Source of the DNA: Niabella yanshanensis
GTDB taxonomy: Bacteria; Bacteroidota; Bacteroidia; Chitinophagales; Chitinophagaceae
NCBI RefSeq assembly: GCF_034424215.1
Contig: NZ_CP139960.1
Coordinates: forward strand, 682,001-746,000
DNA: 64,000 bases
Direction of reading: 5' to 3'
Position 1 is the first letter of the stretch. Each line of letters starts with the position of its first letter. Position numbers and translations under genes: made by a program. Under the pieces are notes generated by a model. It was not told where the DNA came from. It made no database searches and saw only the letters and a program-made list of their open reading frames with translations. Shown piece after piece: positions 36,655-47,299 of the stretch.

Positions 36655-37503
36655 CTAAGCAATAACCAAATTATCTATCAGCCTTACCGGTCCCAAAAAT
36701 GCTGCAATCAGGGCTACCAGTGGCTTCTGTCCATCCCAATCATCCACGGGCTCCAAAGTGTATGCATCCGCTATACCTACATAATCTGTTATAAATCGCC
36801 TTTCATTTAATTTCAAAGTAGCAGCTTCTTTAATCCCCGCCATCGGTCCCGCTTTAAGCGCTCCTTTTAAGAACAATAATGTCTGGTAAATTGTTGGGGC
36901 CAGCTGTTTCTCCTCTTCGGATAGCCGGGCGTTGCGACTGCTCATCGCCAGTCCGTTTGTTTCGCGCATAGTTGGAACGATCGTCATTTCTATGGAGCCG
37001 AATGCAGGTGTTGTATCAATCAGCCTTTTGATTACCATACATTGCTGGTAATCTTTCTGGCCAAAAAACACAGCTTGAGGCTGCACGATTGAAAACAGCT
37101 TATCCACCACCTGGCAAACACCCTGGAAATGACCCGGGCGGAATGCACCTTCAAACAGGTTTTCAAGGGCTTTCAAATCATAAATTCTTGTTATTTCTCC
37201 ATTTGGATACATTTCTTCAACCTCCGGATAAAATAGTACATCGCAACCTGCGTTCACCAATAGAGTTATATCTTTCTCAATCGTACGGGGATATTTTTCC
37301 AGATCCTTTTTATCATTGAACTGGGTAGGATTTACAAAAATACTTACTACACCCATATCGCAAGCGGTCTTACAGGTTTCCAGCAGGCTCAGGTGGCCCT
37401 TGTGTAACGCGCCCATCGTGGGCACAAACCCAACAGATAAACCTTTATCTTTTTGAATCTGCAAATAAGACTGAATGTCCGAAATCTTCTTAAATATTCT
37501 CAT
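36655..37503 (-). CDS. panC: pantothenate synthetase (pantoate--beta-alanine ligase)
   Basis: A 282-residue nucleotidyl-transferase-fold enzyme: VGFVPTMGALHKGHLSLLE (HxGH), FVNPTQFNDKKDLEKYPR, FFGQKDYQQCMVIKRL and TNGLAMSSRNARLSEEEKQ (KMSKS-like). It forms pantothenate from pantoate, beta-alanine and ATP. It is divergent from the GT5 gene at 37663 and not linked to panB. Confidence 0.96.
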   Translation of the reverse strand: MRIFKKISDIQSYLQIQKDKGLSVGFVPTMGALHKGHLSLLETCKTACDMGVVSIFVNPTQFNDKKDLEKYPRTIEKDITLLVNAGCDVLFYPEVEEMYPNGEITRIYDLKALENLFEGAFRPGHFQGVCQVVDKLFSIVQPQAVFFGQKDYQQCMVIKRLIDTTPAFGSIEMTIVPTMRETNGLAMSSRNARLSEEEKQLAPTIYQTLLFLKGALKAGPMAGIKEAATLKLNERRFITDYVGIADAYTLEPVDDWDGQKPLVALIAAFLGPVRLIDNLVIA

Positions 37504-37662
37504 CTCTTTGTAATCATTTTTAACTGTTTAGAACGTGACCAAACGGTAAAACCGCTGGTTTTTCACAATGAATTTCCAACTATCGTTCATTAGTACAATC
37601 CATAATATAGGGCAGTTTGCCTATAAATATGTAACTTTGCAAACTTTAAAAATTGCTAAAGC

Positions 37663-38475
37663 ATGTCAACAAAGAAAAGAATTTTATTTATTGCCAATGA
37701 AATGTCTCCCTATTTAGAGTTGACTGAATTTTCTGAAATTGTTAATAAACTGGCCATAAAAGCCAATGACAATGGTTTTGAGGTGCGTTGCATTATGCCG
37801 CGGTTTGGAGTTATTAACGAACGCAGACACAGGCTTCACGAGGTAGTTAGGCTTTCTGGTATCAATGTAACTGTTGATAACGACGACATGCCGTTACAAA
37901 TCAAAGTGGCATCTCTGCCCAGCGCACGTCTTCAGGTTTATTTTTTGGAGAATGAGGAGTTGTTTAAAAGGAAAACCCTGTTTCATGATGACGAGGAAAA
38001 ATGGTTTGCTGATAACGACCTGAGAACCGTTTTCTATTGTAAGGGAGCTCTCGAAACCGTGAAAAAATTTGGCTGGAGCCCTGATGTGATCCATTGCAGT
38101 GGCTGGATGACAGGGTTAATTCCGGCTTATCTGAAAACGATTTATAAAAAAGAACCCGTTTTCGCACATAGCAAAATCGTATACACTATTGGTGAGAACA
38201 CTTTTAAAGAGAAGCTGGGCAAAGGATTTATACCCAAAGCGCTTATTCACCCTTCCCTGAAAGAAAAAGACCTGGAACCCTACAAAGACGGAACCAATGT
38301 AGCGCTGATGAGGGGAGGTGCTACTTACGCAGATGCTATTACTTTTGGTGCACCCAATGTGGATAAGAAATTATTGGCTGAGTTTACCAAAGTACGCGGT
38401 AAAAAAACGCTCCAGTTTAAAGAAGATTCTGATTTAACAGACTATTTACAACTGTATAACGATCTTGCGGAATAA
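37663..38475 (+). CDS. GT5-like glycogen/starch synthase N-terminal domain protein
   Basis: A 270-residue protein matching only the N-terminal GT5 half of glycogen synthase (KRILFIANEMSPYLELTEFSEIV, DVIHCSGWMTGLIPAYLKTIYK). The C-terminal nucleotide-binding half is absent, and the usual KTGGL motif is degenerate (ELTEF), so catalytic activity is doubtful. This short form is common in Bacteroidota. A -7-like TAACTTTG sits at 37632-37639. The DUF4270 gene follows, suggesting a conserved pair. Confidence 0.82.
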   Translation: MSTKKRILFIANEMSPYLELTEFSEIVNKLAIKANDNGFEVRCIMPRFGVINERRHRLHEVVRLSGINVTVDNDDMPLQIKVASLPSARLQVYFLENEELFKRKTLFHDDEEKWFADNDLRTVFYCKGALETVKKFGWSPDVIHCSGWMTGLIPAYLKTIYKKEPVFAHSKIVYTIGENTFKEKLGKGFIPKALIHPSLKEKDLEPYKDGTNVALMRGGATYADAITFGAPNVDKKLLAEFTKVRGKKTLQFKEDSDLTDYLQLYNDLAE

Positions 38476-38515
38476 TTTTCAAAACTTACCGTATCAATTT
38501 TTCAAAAATATCTGT

Positions 38516-40027
38516 GTGAATAAATACATTGCATCAGCGCTGGGCATATGCACGTTGGCTATCGTTTTACTGGTTTCCTGTAACAAAATCAATCAGGCAA
38601 CCGATATGGGACAGGATTTGATTCCCCCCGTTGATAATATCCATACGTTTGATACGACACTGGAGGTAGAAACGTATAATATGCTATCCGCTTTCGCTGA
38701 TGATTCAGCCCGGAGTATAGCTTCTGATGATCAATATCTGGGTTTAATGACCGATCCCATCTTCGGGAAAACAGACGCCCGTATGTTCTTCCAGTTAGTA
38801 CCTACAAGTGGAAAAACAAATTTGATTAACGTTCCGGGAAAAAGATATATTGACTCAGTAGTATTGCAGGTAGCTTATTTGGGCACTTATGGAGATACAA
38901 CAACACCTCAGACAATCACTGTATCGGAACTTTCTACAGCTAATAACTTCAAGGCTAGCGGCAGTAATCGTGATTCTGCCTATTCGATAAGGGACAACAA
39001 TTTTATCACTACCGATATATTGGGGTCCAGGCAAATTATACCACGATCTTTAAAGGACTCCAGTATCGACATCCGTGCAAAGGATACAGTACCCATTGGT
39101 AATACACTTCGTATAAAGCTGAACAATAGTTTTGGCCAGCGCCTGCTCGATTATGATACTACGGGTGTGAACGACGCCTACTCTACCGATTCAATATTTT
39201 TAACCAAGGTGGGTGGCCTTGCATTAACGTCGACCGGGGGTGGTAATGCTATTATGGGCTTTGATATAATCGATAATAGCAAAACAAGACTTATTGTATA
39301 CTATCGCCACGATAATACCACTACAGCGGGTGATATAGATACCGCTGTGGCTTCCTACACTTTCGAGGGCAAGGTAGCATCTGCCAATTATATTGGCAGA
39401 GATCATAATGGCACCCAGCTTCAGGCTACTTCCGGTGACAATGTACCCGACGCTTTCGCTTATATTCAAAATAGCCCGGGTGCTTACACAAAAGTGAAAA
39501 TACCAGGCCTTGCGGGAATGACCAACTGTGTCATCCACCTGGCGCAGTTACAAATGGAACAGGTATATGATCCGATGGATACACTTTTCAATGCGCCGCG
39601 ACTTATGTTTCTCGATATGTTGGACGCAACCAGCAATAAATATAAAACGATACCTTATGCTATTGACAATAGTTCGTTTCAGGCGGCTAATGACCTGGCC
39701 ACTGTTCTTAGCATCACACCTGCGGGTTACATATCATTCGGATCCTGGTATACTTTTAAGAAGGATCTTTCAAGCAATACCATAAAGGAATGGAAATTTA
39801 ATTTAACACGTTATGCACAATATGTGGTGAAAGGAATGACGCCGGTATCTGATTTACGTCTGCATGCCAACTATTATACAGTTATCAACAACGGTAACGT
39901 CAATAGTAATGGCACAAGAGTCATCGTTCAAATAGCTTCCGGACCCGCTGCCGGCCGCGTACGCCTCGGGGGCGGTAATCACCCCACACAAAAAATGAAG
40001 CTGAGAATTGTTTACTCCAAAATCTAA
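38516..40027 (+). CDS. DUF4270-family lipoprotein
   Basis: A 503-residue lipoprotein of the Bacteroidota-specific DUF4270 family. I use a GTG start that yields VNKYIASALGICTLAIVLLVSCNK, a proper lipoprotein signal. An upstream TTG (38465) would overlap the preceding gene and add a non-signal leader. After the lipobox come the family's TDMGQDLIPP and beta-rich repeats (PIFGKTDARMFFQL, IDSVVLQVAYLGTYGDT). Likely surface exposed; function unknown. Confidence 0.85.
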   Translation: MNKYIASALGICTLAIVLLVSCNKINQATDMGQDLIPPVDNIHTFDTTLEVETYNMLSAFADDSARSIASDDQYLGLMTDPIFGKTDARMFFQLVPTSGKTNLINVPGKRYIDSVVLQVAYLGTYGDTTTPQTITVSELSTANNFKASGSNRDSAYSIRDNNFITTDILGSRQIIPRSLKDSSIDIRAKDTVPIGNTLRIKLNNSFGQRLLDYDTTGVNDAYSTDSIFLTKVGGLALTSTGGGNAIMGFDIIDNSKTRLIVYYRHDNTTTAGDIDTAVASYTFEGKVASANYIGRDHNGTQLQATSGDNVPDAFAYIQNSPGAYTKVKIPGLAGMTNCVIHLAQLQMEQVYDPMDTLFNAPRLMFLDMLDATSNKYKTIPYAIDNSSFQAANDLATVLSITPAGYISFGSWYTFKKDLSSNTIKEWKFNLTRYAQYVVKGMTPVSDLRLHANYYTVINNGNVNSNGTRVIVQIASGPAAGRVRLGGGNHPTQKMKLRIVYSKI

Positions 40028-40040
40028 TACAACATTATAA

Positions 40041-40073
40041 ATTTTATTAAAACGGGTGCGGATACTATATTTG
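40041..40073 (+). promoter_or_regulatory. putative promoter of metK
   Basis: TATATTTG at 40066-40073 matches the TAnnTTTG -7 box; the T-rich stretch at 40041-40045 could serve as a weak -33 element. The metK ATG is at 40115. Confidence 0.4.
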
Positions 40074-40114
40074 CACCCTATTTATTTTATAGACTATAAA
40101 CTCATTATTTCACA

Positions 40115-41368
40115 ATGCCTTACTTATTTACTTCCGAGAGTGTTTCTGAAGGACACCCAGATAAAGTGGCGGACCAGATTTCTGACGCGCTGATTGACAA
40201 TTTTCTTGCTTTTGATCCACAATCTAAGGTTGCCTGCGAAACACTGGTTACTACCGGTCAGGTAGTATTGGCCGGAGAAGTAAAGTCCAAAGCCTATTTG
40301 GATGTACAGGACATTGCCCGCAAAGTGATCAGCAAAATTGGTTACACCAAGAGCGAATATATGTTTGAAGCCAATTCGTGTGGTGTACTTTCAGCTATCC
40401 ACGAGCAATCTTCTGATATTAACCAGGGTGTGGATCGTAAGAAGAAAGAAGAGCAGGGAGCGGGTGACCAGGGTATGATGTTTGGTTATGCTACCAACGA
40501 AACGGCTAATTATATGCCTTTAGCGTTAGACCTGGCTCATACTTTACTGATCGAATTAGCTGAGTTAAGAAGAGAGAACAAGCAAATCAAATACCTGCGC
40601 CCGGATTCCAAAAGCCAGGTTACTTTGGAATATGATGACAATAACAAACCAGTGAGAATTGATGCTATTGTTATCTCTACACAGCATGACGACTTTGATA
40701 AAGAAGAAAAAATGCTGGCAGCCATTGGCAACGATATTAAAAAGATCCTGATCCCACGCGTGATCAAAAAATATCCTCAGTATAAACATCTTTTTAACAA
40801 TAAGATCAAATACCATATTAACCCGACTGGTAAGTTTGTTATAGGTGGACCACACGGTGATACCGGTTTAACAGGCCGTAAGATCATCGTAGATACCTAC
40901 GGCGGTAAAGGCGCGCACGGTGGCGGTGCCTTCAGCGGTAAAGATCCCAGCAAGGTAGATAGAAGTGCTGCATACGCAACCCGACATATTGCAAAAAACC
41001 TGGTAGCTGCAGGCCTTGCGGATGAGGTATTAGTGCAGGTTTCTTATGCGATCGGTGTGGCCCAGCCAACCAGCATAAATGTAAATACCTACGGAACAGC
41101 GAAAGTTGATTTGACGGATGGAGAGATCAGCAAGATAGTTGAGGGCATTTTCGATATGCGTCCTTACTTCATTGAGCAAAGGTTGAAACTGCGTAACCCT
41201 ATTTACAGCGAAACTGCTGCTTATGGTCATATGGGACGTGAAGCTAAGACAGTAGAAAAGGTATTTATTTCTCCTGATGGTAAGAAAGTTGCTAAAAAAG
41301 TAGAACTGTTTACCTGGGAAAAGCTAGACCATGTTGCAAAAGTTAAAAAAGCATTTAAGCTTAAATAA
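40115..41368 (+). CDS. metK: S-adenosylmethionine synthetase
   Basis: A 417-residue enzyme making S-adenosylmethionine from methionine and ATP. Signatures are [53 protein letters not shown] and [20 protein letters not shown]. Slightly longer than E. coli MetK (384 residues) because of an insertion around residues 165-215. Monocistronic, with a strong terminator just after the stop. Confidence 0.97.
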   Translation: MPYLFTSESVSEGHPDKVADQISDALIDNFLAFDPQSKVACETLVTTGQVVLAGEVKSKAYLDVQDIARKVISKIGYTKSEYMFEANSCGVLSAIHEQSSDINQGVDRKKKEEQGAGDQGMMFGYATNETANYMPLALDLAHTLLIELAELRRENKQIKYLRPDSKSQVTLEYDDNNKPVRIDAIVISTQHDDFDKEEKMLAAIGNDIKKILIPRVIKKYPQYKHLFNNKIKYHINPTGKFVIGGPHGDTGLTGRKIIVDTYGGKGAHGGGAFSGKDPSKVDRSAAYATRHIAKNLVAAGLADEVLVQVSYAIGVAQPTSINVNTYGTAKVDLTDGEISKIVEGIFDMRPYFIEQRLKLRNPIYSETAAYGHMGREAKTVEKVFISPDGKKVAKKVELFTWEKLDHVAKVKKAFKLK

Positions 41369-41388
41369 ACAATGCTTAATTTATAGAG

Positions 41389-41421
41389 AGAGCCGCTTCT
41401 GAGTGAAGCGGCTCTTTTTTT
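41389..41421 (+). terminator. rho-independent terminator after metK
   Basis: AGAGCCGCTT (41389-41398) pairs perfectly with AAGCGGCTCT (41406-41415), followed by a T run to 41421. Confidence 0.9.
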
Positions 41422-41594
41422 AACAGGTTACGTTTTCAACCCTGACTTGTCTGCAGCGAACTTAAAACCCGGCCGGGTTTATTGTGTTACCAGGTAAAAA
41501 TGACTTAGGCCGACTCGCTAAAACCGCTCGTCAAATAGTGCATAAACTGGTGAAAAATCATGACATATTCGGTAAATTTCAGGTATAAAAAGAT

Positions 41595-41602
41595 TAAATT
41601 TG
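41595..41602 (+). promoter_or_regulatory. -7 element of the gyrA promoter
   Basis: TAAATTTG matches TAnnTTTG and lies 53 bases before the gyrA ATG. No clear -33 element was placed. Confidence 0.4.
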
Positions 41603-41654
41603 CCTGCATTGTAAATGCCATTTTACTTTAAATTTTAAGAACAGAAATAATTAG

Positions 41655-44285
41655 ATGGAAGAGAATCTGGAGCCACAAGGAACACAGGATAATAACCGAA
41701 TTATTCCCGTAAATATAGAAGAGCAGATGAAAACGGCCTATATCGATTACTCGATGAGCGTAATCGTAGGTCGTGCACTCCCGGATGTAAGAGATGGGTT
41801 AAAGCCCGTACATCGCCGGATATTATATGCGATGAATGAATTAGGGTTGAATGCCAACAAACCTTATAAGAAATCTGCCCGTGTGGTAGGGGAGGTATTG
41901 GGTAAATATCACCCGCACGGTGATAGTTCGGTATACGATGCCATGGTTCGTATGGCCCAGGAATGGAGCATGCGGTACAGAATGGTTGATGGACAGGGTA
42001 ACTTTGGTAACCAGGATGGAGACGGACCGGCGGCTATGCGTTATACCGAGGTGAGACTACAGAAGCTGGCAGAACATATGCTGGATGATATTGAAAAAGA
42101 CACGGTGGATTTTCAACTGAACTTCGACGATTCGGAAAAAGAACCTACCATCCTGCCAACACGTATACCGCAGTTACTGGTAAATGGTTCAAGTGGTATC
42201 GCAGTAGGTATGGCTACCAGCATTATGCCGCATAACCTGAGCGAGGTCATTGATGGCTGCGTTGCCTATATCGAAAATAATGATATTACGATCGACGAGC
42301 TGATGCAGCATGTAAAAGCTCCCGATTTCCCTACCGGTGGTATCATTTACGGTATGGAAGGTATTAAAGCCGGCATGCACACGGGTAGAGGCAGGGTGGT
42401 AGTACGCGGGCGTGTGCAGGTAGACACCAAACCCAGCGGACGCGAGCAGATAGTGATCACTGAGGTACCTTACCAGGTCAACCGCGATGCGTTAACTAAC
42501 CGCATTGGTGAGCTGGTGAACAACAAGATCATCGAAGGTATTGTACACGTTAATAACGAATCGAACAAAGATGGTACCCGTGTCGTATTGGATCTGAAGC
42601 GTGATGCTATAGCTAACGTGGTGATCAACCAACTGTATAAGCACACCGATCTGCAAACTTCTTTTGGTATCAACAACGTAGCTATTGTTAAAGGTCGCCC
42701 CAGAGTATTGAGTGTAAAAGATATGATTTCTGAATTCGTAGAGTTCAGGCATGAGGTGGTAGTGCGTCGTACAAAATTCGAATTAAAAGAAGCTGAAAAA
42801 AGAGCTCATATTTTACAGGGATACTTAATTGCATTGGATCACCTGGACGAAGTGATTCGCCTGATCAGGAGCTCTGCAACACCTGATATCGCCAAAGAAA
42901 ACCTGATCAACGCCGGCTGGGGATTAGACGAAATACAAGCCAAAGCCATACTGGAACTGCGTTTGCAGCGTTTAACCGGAATGGAGCGTGAGAAGATCAA
43001 AGAAGAGTACGAGGAGCTGATGAAGCTGATCGCTCACTTAAAAGATATTCTTTCTAATGAAACCTTACGCTTTGATATTATTAAAACCGAATTACTGGAG
43101 ATCAAGCAAAAATTCGGAGACGAGCGTAATACAGAGATCACTTACCTGAATGATGAAGTAAGTATCAAAGACCTGATCAAGGAGGAAGATGTAGTTATTA
43201 CTATTTCTCACTTAGGTTATATTAAACGTACCTCGGCAGATGAGTTCCGCGCACAAAAACGTGGCGGACGCGGCGTACGCGGCGGTAAAACCAGGGATGA
43301 AGATTATATTGAGCACCTGTTTGTAGCCTCTACACACCATACCCTGTTATTTTTTACAGAAAAAGGAAGATGCTATTGGTTGAACGTGTATGAGATTCCT
43401 GAAGGAGAAAAAACAGGTAAAGGACGTGCGATACAAAACCTGATGCAATTGCCGCCTGATGATAAGATCCGTGCGATCATTGATATCAAAGATCTGAAGG
43501 ATGAAGAATTTGTAAAAGCGCATAATATACTCCTTTGTACTAAGAAGGGTATTATCAAAAAAACAAGCTTAAGCGACTTTAGCCGCCCGAGGCAGACCGG
43601 TGTAAACGCTATTACAATTGTTGAAGGCGATCAGTTGTTAGAAGCTAAACTAACAGACGGTACGTCGGAAATCATGCTGGCTGTGAAAAGTGGCCGTGCT
43701 ATCCGCTTCTCCGAAGAAAAAGTGAGGGCAACCGGCCGTGGTGCTATTGGGGTTGGTGGTATTGAGGTAGATGATGAAAATGACGAGGTAATAGGCATGA
43801 TTTGTGTATCAACAAACGCTGAAATTACGCCGGGTGTACTGGTTGTGAGTGAAAAAGGTTTTGGTAAAAGAACAGCGGTTGACGAGTACAGATTTACGAA
43901 TCGTGGTGGTAAAGGTGTAAAAACCATTAACATAACGGATAAAACCGGTAATTTAGTCGGACTTTTAGATGTGTTTGAGAATGAGGACCTGTTAATAACC
44001 TGCAAAAGCGGTATTACTATAAGGATGCCGGTAAGTGGTATTAGTGAATTAGGCAGGGCAGCACAAGGTGTAAAACTGATCCGTATTGATGAAGGAGATG
44101 AGATAGCCGCTATCACCAAGGTTGACGAACAGGAAGAGGAGGAGATCGAAGAAACAGAAAATACGGAAGCCGGAACGCAGATTGAGGGTGCGACGGAGTC
44201 TCAGGACAATGCAACTTCTTCCGGAGATCAGCAATCTGATGATAATAACAATGAGGGTACAGAAGAATCAACCGAAGAAAATTAG
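41655..44285 (+). CDS. gyrA: DNA gyrase subunit A
   Basis: An 876-residue type II topoisomerase subunit. The catalytic tyrosine is Tyr130 ([10 protein letters not shown]), and six C-terminal beta-pinwheel repeats carry a GyrA-box-like QKRGGRG, which supports gyrA over parC. The quinolone-determining region keeps Ser91 and Asp95 ([10 protein letters not shown]), the sensitive-type residues. The last ~45 residues form a strongly acidic, low-complexity tail. It wraps and passes DNA together with GyrB, encoded elsewhere. Confidence 0.96.
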   Translation: MEENLEPQGTQDNNRIIPVNIEEQMKTAYIDYSMSVIVGRALPDVRDGLKPVHRRILYAMNELGLNANKPYKKSARVVGEVLGKYHPHGDSSVYDAMVRMAQEWSMRYRMVDGQGNFGNQDGDGPAAMRYTEVRLQKLAEHMLDDIEKDTVDFQLNFDDSEKEPTILPTRIPQLLVNGSSGIAVGMATSIMPHNLSEVIDGCVAYIENNDITIDELMQHVKAPDFPTGGIIYGMEGIKAGMHTGRGRVVVRGRVQVDTKPSGREQIVITEVPYQVNRDALTNRIGELVNNKIIEGIVHVNNESNKDGTRVVLDLKRDAIANVVINQLYKHTDLQTSFGINNVAIVKGRPRVLSVKDMISEFVEFRHEVVVRRTKFELKEAEKRAHILQGYLIALDHLDEVIRLIRSSATPDIAKENLINAGWGLDEIQAKAILELRLQRLTGMEREKIKEEYEELMKLIAHLKDILSNETLRFDIIKTELLEIKQKFGDERNTEITYLNDEVSIKDLIKEEDVVITISHLGYIKRTSADEFRAQKRGGRGVRGGKTRDEDYIEHLFVASTHHTLLFFTEKGRCYWLNVYEIPEGEKTGKGRAIQNLMQLPPDDKIRAIIDIKDLKDEEFVKAHNILLCTKKGIIKKTSLSDFSRPRQTGVNAITIVEGDQLLEAKLTDGTSEIMLAVKSGRAIRFSEEKVRATGRGAIGVGGIEVDDENDEVIGMICVSTNAEITPGVLVVSEKGFGKRTAVDEYRFTNRGGKGVKTINITDKTGNLVGLLDVFENEDLLITCKSGITIRMPVSGISELGRAAQGVKLIRIDEGDEIAAITKVDEQEEEEIEETENTEAGTQIEGATESQDNATSSGDQQSDDNNNEGTEESTEEN

Positions 44286-44314
44286 CGTTTAAAAAATAGT
44301 AAAAATATATACGA

Positions 44315-45640
44315 ATGAAAAAAGTTATTTTCCTGGCAACGATTGTTGCTTGTTCAACAACAGGAGCTTTTGCGCAGAAGTATGATGATATCAAAGGGCT
44401 TTTGGCACTGGGGCAAATCGCGAAGGCAAAAGAGTCTTACGACAAAAACTCTACTAATGAAAAATTCTTTACAAAGCCTGAAGGGTATATACTGAAAGCA
44501 GCGCTGTATTCGAGCCTGGCGCTGGACAGCAGTAAAGCTGCGGAAGCAGACAAAAACAGATCAGAAGCGGATGCAGCTCTGGCTAAGTATAAAGAAATGG
44601 AACCAGATATGAAATTAATGGAGGACCCTACTTACAAAAACACTCCTTATAATTTATATGCTGCTTATTTTAATGCCGGTATAGCCGATATCAACAATAA
44701 GGCTTATGAGCCAGCCTACGATAAGTTCAAAAAAACGGTTGACTATTCGGAACTTCTGATCGCTAAAAAGATCATGAACAAGCAAATGGATACTGCAGCG
44801 ATCTATTACGCGGGTTTATTGGCAGAAAACACCAAGCATGCGGATGAGGCACAAAAGTATTATGCCCGCATTGCTGATGCTAAAATAAAGGAATATAATG
44901 AAGCATCTTACGAAAGTGTATACCAGGGCCTGGTTCGTTATTATGCAGGTAAAAGCGACAATGCAAATTTCGAAAAATACAAAGCCATCGGAAAAGAATT
45001 GTTTCCTCAAAGCGAATTTTTCACGTACTCAATGCTTGATTTTGCAGTAGGTGGAAGCTCTAATTTTAATGAAAGATTGGCAAGCCTGGAAAAGCATGTT
45101 GCCTCAAATCCTGAAGATTATAAAGCAAATATCACCCTGGCCGAAATCATTTATGATACATTAGATTCGAGAAAGGCTAATGCGGTACTTCCTGGTAATG
45201 CAGAAGAGCTGGAAGGCAAAATGCTGGCAGCTTTGAACAAAGCATCCAGCCTGAAACCTGAAGAAATGCAGCCTTATTTATTATTGGGTGATCACTATTT
45301 GTTAAAATCAGAAAAGTTCAGAGATGCCATGGTTACTGCTGAAACCAATGTGACCAAAAAAGGAGCAAAAGCAACAGCGGACGATAAGGCCCAGTTAGCA
45401 GAAGCTAAAAAAACCTACGGTGCTAATTACGAATTGGCAAAGAACAACTACGAAAAAGCAGCTGAGCTATTTGCAAAAATGCAGAACCTTGATGCAGGTC
45501 AAAAACGTAGCTACCGTGCTATTGCAGGCAACCTGGCTGAATATTATTCTTATAAAATCGAAGACTCAAAAGGTGCTGACAGAGACAAATACATTGCATT
45601 GGAAAAGAAATGGGATGATATCTTTAGTAAATTAAGATAG
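44315..45640 (+). CDS. secreted TPR protein
   Basis: A 441-residue periplasmic protein (signal MKKVIFLATIVACSTTGAFAQ) made almost wholly of alpha-helical TPR-like repeats rich in Ala and Lys (for example AKESYDKNSTNEKFF, YDKFKKTVDYSELLIAKK, EMQPYLLLGDHYLLKSEKFR). Probably a scaffold or assembly factor. It lies 29 bases after gyrA and is ended by a clear terminator; the link with gyrase is probably only positional. Confidence 0.85.
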   Translation: MKKVIFLATIVACSTTGAFAQKYDDIKGLLALGQIAKAKESYDKNSTNEKFFTKPEGYILKAALYSSLALDSSKAAEADKNRSEADAALAKYKEMEPDMKLMEDPTYKNTPYNLYAAYFNAGIADINNKAYEPAYDKFKKTVDYSELLIAKKIMNKQMDTAAIYYAGLLAENTKHADEAQKYYARIADAKIKEYNEASYESVYQGLVRYYAGKSDNANFEKYKAIGKELFPQSEFFTYSMLDFAVGGSSNFNERLASLEKHVASNPEDYKANITLAEIIYDTLDSRKANAVLPGNAEELEGKMLAALNKASSLKPEEMQPYLLLGDHYLLKSEKFRDAMVTAETNVTKKGAKATADDKAQLAEAKKTYGANYELAKNNYEKAAELFAKMQNLDAGQKRSYRAIAGNLAEYYSYKIEDSKGADRDKYIALEKKWDDIFSKLR

Positions 45641-45660
45641 ATCACCATCTTAAATAGATC

Positions 45661-45689
45661 AACCGCTCCGATTTGGGGCGGTTTTTTTA
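45661..45689 (+). terminator. rho-independent terminator
   Basis: AACCGC (45661-45666) pairs with GCGGTT (45678-45683), enclosing TCC...GGG pairing, and is followed by a T run. Confidence 0.8.
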
Positions 45690-45724
45690 TACTGTAACCC
45701 GAGAGAAAGCACTACTAACTACTA

Positions 45725-45808
45725 TGTAACCCGATTGCAAACGATGACTTTATTTGCTTCTTATAATTTATGAAATATAAAAGAAAATATTTTATGAAAC
45801 CGATTACA
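45725..45808 (+). promoter_or_regulatory. putative LacI-type operators upstream of xylA
   Basis: TGAAACCGATTACA (45795-45808) matches the LacI-family palindrome TGNAANCGNTTNCA exactly. TGTAACCCGATTGCA (45725-45739) matches with one extra base. Spacing of about 70 bases suits cooperative binding. The LacI-type gene closing this operon is the likely binder. Confidence 0.55.
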
Positions 45809-45898
45809 ATTTATTTCCTAATATTGTGTTTCTTTTACACTGACGATTAAAGCTTGAACCACATTATTTAAAAGACAACAACAAATCAATATTCAATT

Positions 45899-47227
45899 AT
45901 GAGCGTATTATTAGGCGATCAGGAGTACTTTAAAAGTATTCCCCAGATACAATATGAGGGTCCGGAAAGTGATAACCCATTAGCTTTTCGCTGGTATGAT
46001 GCCAACAGGGTAGTGGCGGGAAAAACATTAAAAGAGCATTTTCGTTTTGCCTGTGCCTACTGGCATTCGTTCTGCAATGATGGTAACGATCCTTTTGGCC
46101 CGGGAACCCATGTGTTTGGATGGAACAGCAAAGCTGATGCGGTAGCAAGAGCCAAAGACAAGATGGATGCTGCTTTTGAGTTTATCACTAAAATGAACCT
46201 GCCGTTTTATTGTTTTCATGATATAGACCTGGTGGATTATGGAACGGATGTAAACGAGAATGATAAAAGATTACAGGCAGTAGTAGATTATGCCAAACAG
46301 AAGCAGGCCGATAGTGGTGTAAAATTATTATGGGGTACTGCCAACGTATTCTCTAATCCGCGTTATATGAACGGGGCTTCTACCAATCCTGATTTTCAGG
46401 TTTTGTCGCATGCAGCTGCCCAGGTAAAAGCGGCTATTGACGCCACTATAGAACTGGGTGGGGACGGTTATGTTTTCTGGGGTGGAAGAGAAGGCTATAT
46501 GACCTTGCTCAATACCGATATGAAAAGGGAGAAGGAGCATTTTGCGCGTTTCCTGCATACAGCCAAAGATTATGCACGTAAAAATGGTTTTAAAGGAACT
46601 TTCCTGATCGAGCCGAAACCCATGGAGCCTACCAAGCACCAGTACGATTATGATTGCGAAACCGTAATCGGCTTCTTGCGCCAGTGGGACTTATTAGGCG
46701 ATTTTAAGATCAATATAGAAGTAAATCATGCCACCCTTGCAGGACATACCTTCCAGCACGAACTGCAGGTGTCAGCTGATGCAGGTGTATTGGGATCTTT
46801 GGATGCCAACCGGGGGGATTACCAGAATGGCTGGGATACCGATCAGTTTCCCAACAATTTAAATGAATTAACGGAAGCGATGTTGATCTTCCTGGAAGCA
46901 GGCGGTTTGCAGGGTGGCGGAATTAATTTTGATGCGAAGATCCGTCGCGCGTCAACGGATCCTGCCGATTTGTTCTATGCGCATATTGGCGGTATGGATA
47001 CATTTGCCAGGGCCTTGATCACGGCCGATAAGATCCTGTCCAATTCTGATTACCGTAAATTAAAGCAGGAGCGTTATGCTTCCTTTGATGGGGGTAAAGG
47101 AAAGGCTTTCGAGCAGGGTCAATTAACATTAGAAGATCTTCGTGCTTACGCTATTGAAACGGGTGAGCCTGCTGTAACAAGTGGCAAACAGGAGTACCTA
47201 GAGAATATTATTAACCGGTTTATATAG
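45899..47227 (+). CDS. xylA: xylose isomerase
   Basis: A 442-residue class II xylose isomerase converting D-xylose to D-xylulose. Catalytic and metal residues are seen in [11 protein letters not shown] (His), [18 protein letters not shown] (Glu), [18 protein letters not shown] (Glu/His) and [20 protein letters not shown] (Asp). Length matches the class II form. First gene of the xylA-xylB-regulator operon, preceded by LacI-type operator sequences. Confidence 0.97.
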   Translation: MSVLLGDQEYFKSIPQIQYEGPESDNPLAFRWYDANRVVAGKTLKEHFRFACAYWHSFCNDGNDPFGPGTHVFGWNSKADAVARAKDKMDAAFEFITKMNLPFYCFHDIDLVDYGTDVNENDKRLQAVVDYAKQKQADSGVKLLWGTANVFSNPRYMNGASTNPDFQVLSHAAAQVKAAIDATIELGGDGYVFWGGREGYMTLLNTDMKREKEHFARFLHTAKDYARKNGFKGTFLIEPKPMEPTKHQYDYDCETVIGFLRQWDLLGDFKINIEVNHATLAGHTFQHELQVSADAGVLGSLDANRGDYQNGWDTDQFPNNLNELTEAMLIFLEAGGLQGGGINFDAKIRRASTDPADLFYAHIGGMDTFARALITADKILSNSDYRKLKQERYASFDGGKGKAFEQGQLTLEDLRAYAIETGEPAVTSGKQEYLENIINRFI

Positions 47228-47299
47228 TTTAGAGATCATATTTCATTGTCGATGGTTCATGGCTTATAGGCTATGGACCATTCACATAAAATCAGAATA

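Noticed and set aside
41919-41942. Quinolone-resistance substitution in gyrA
   Set aside because: Ser91 and Asp95 are the sensitive-type residues.
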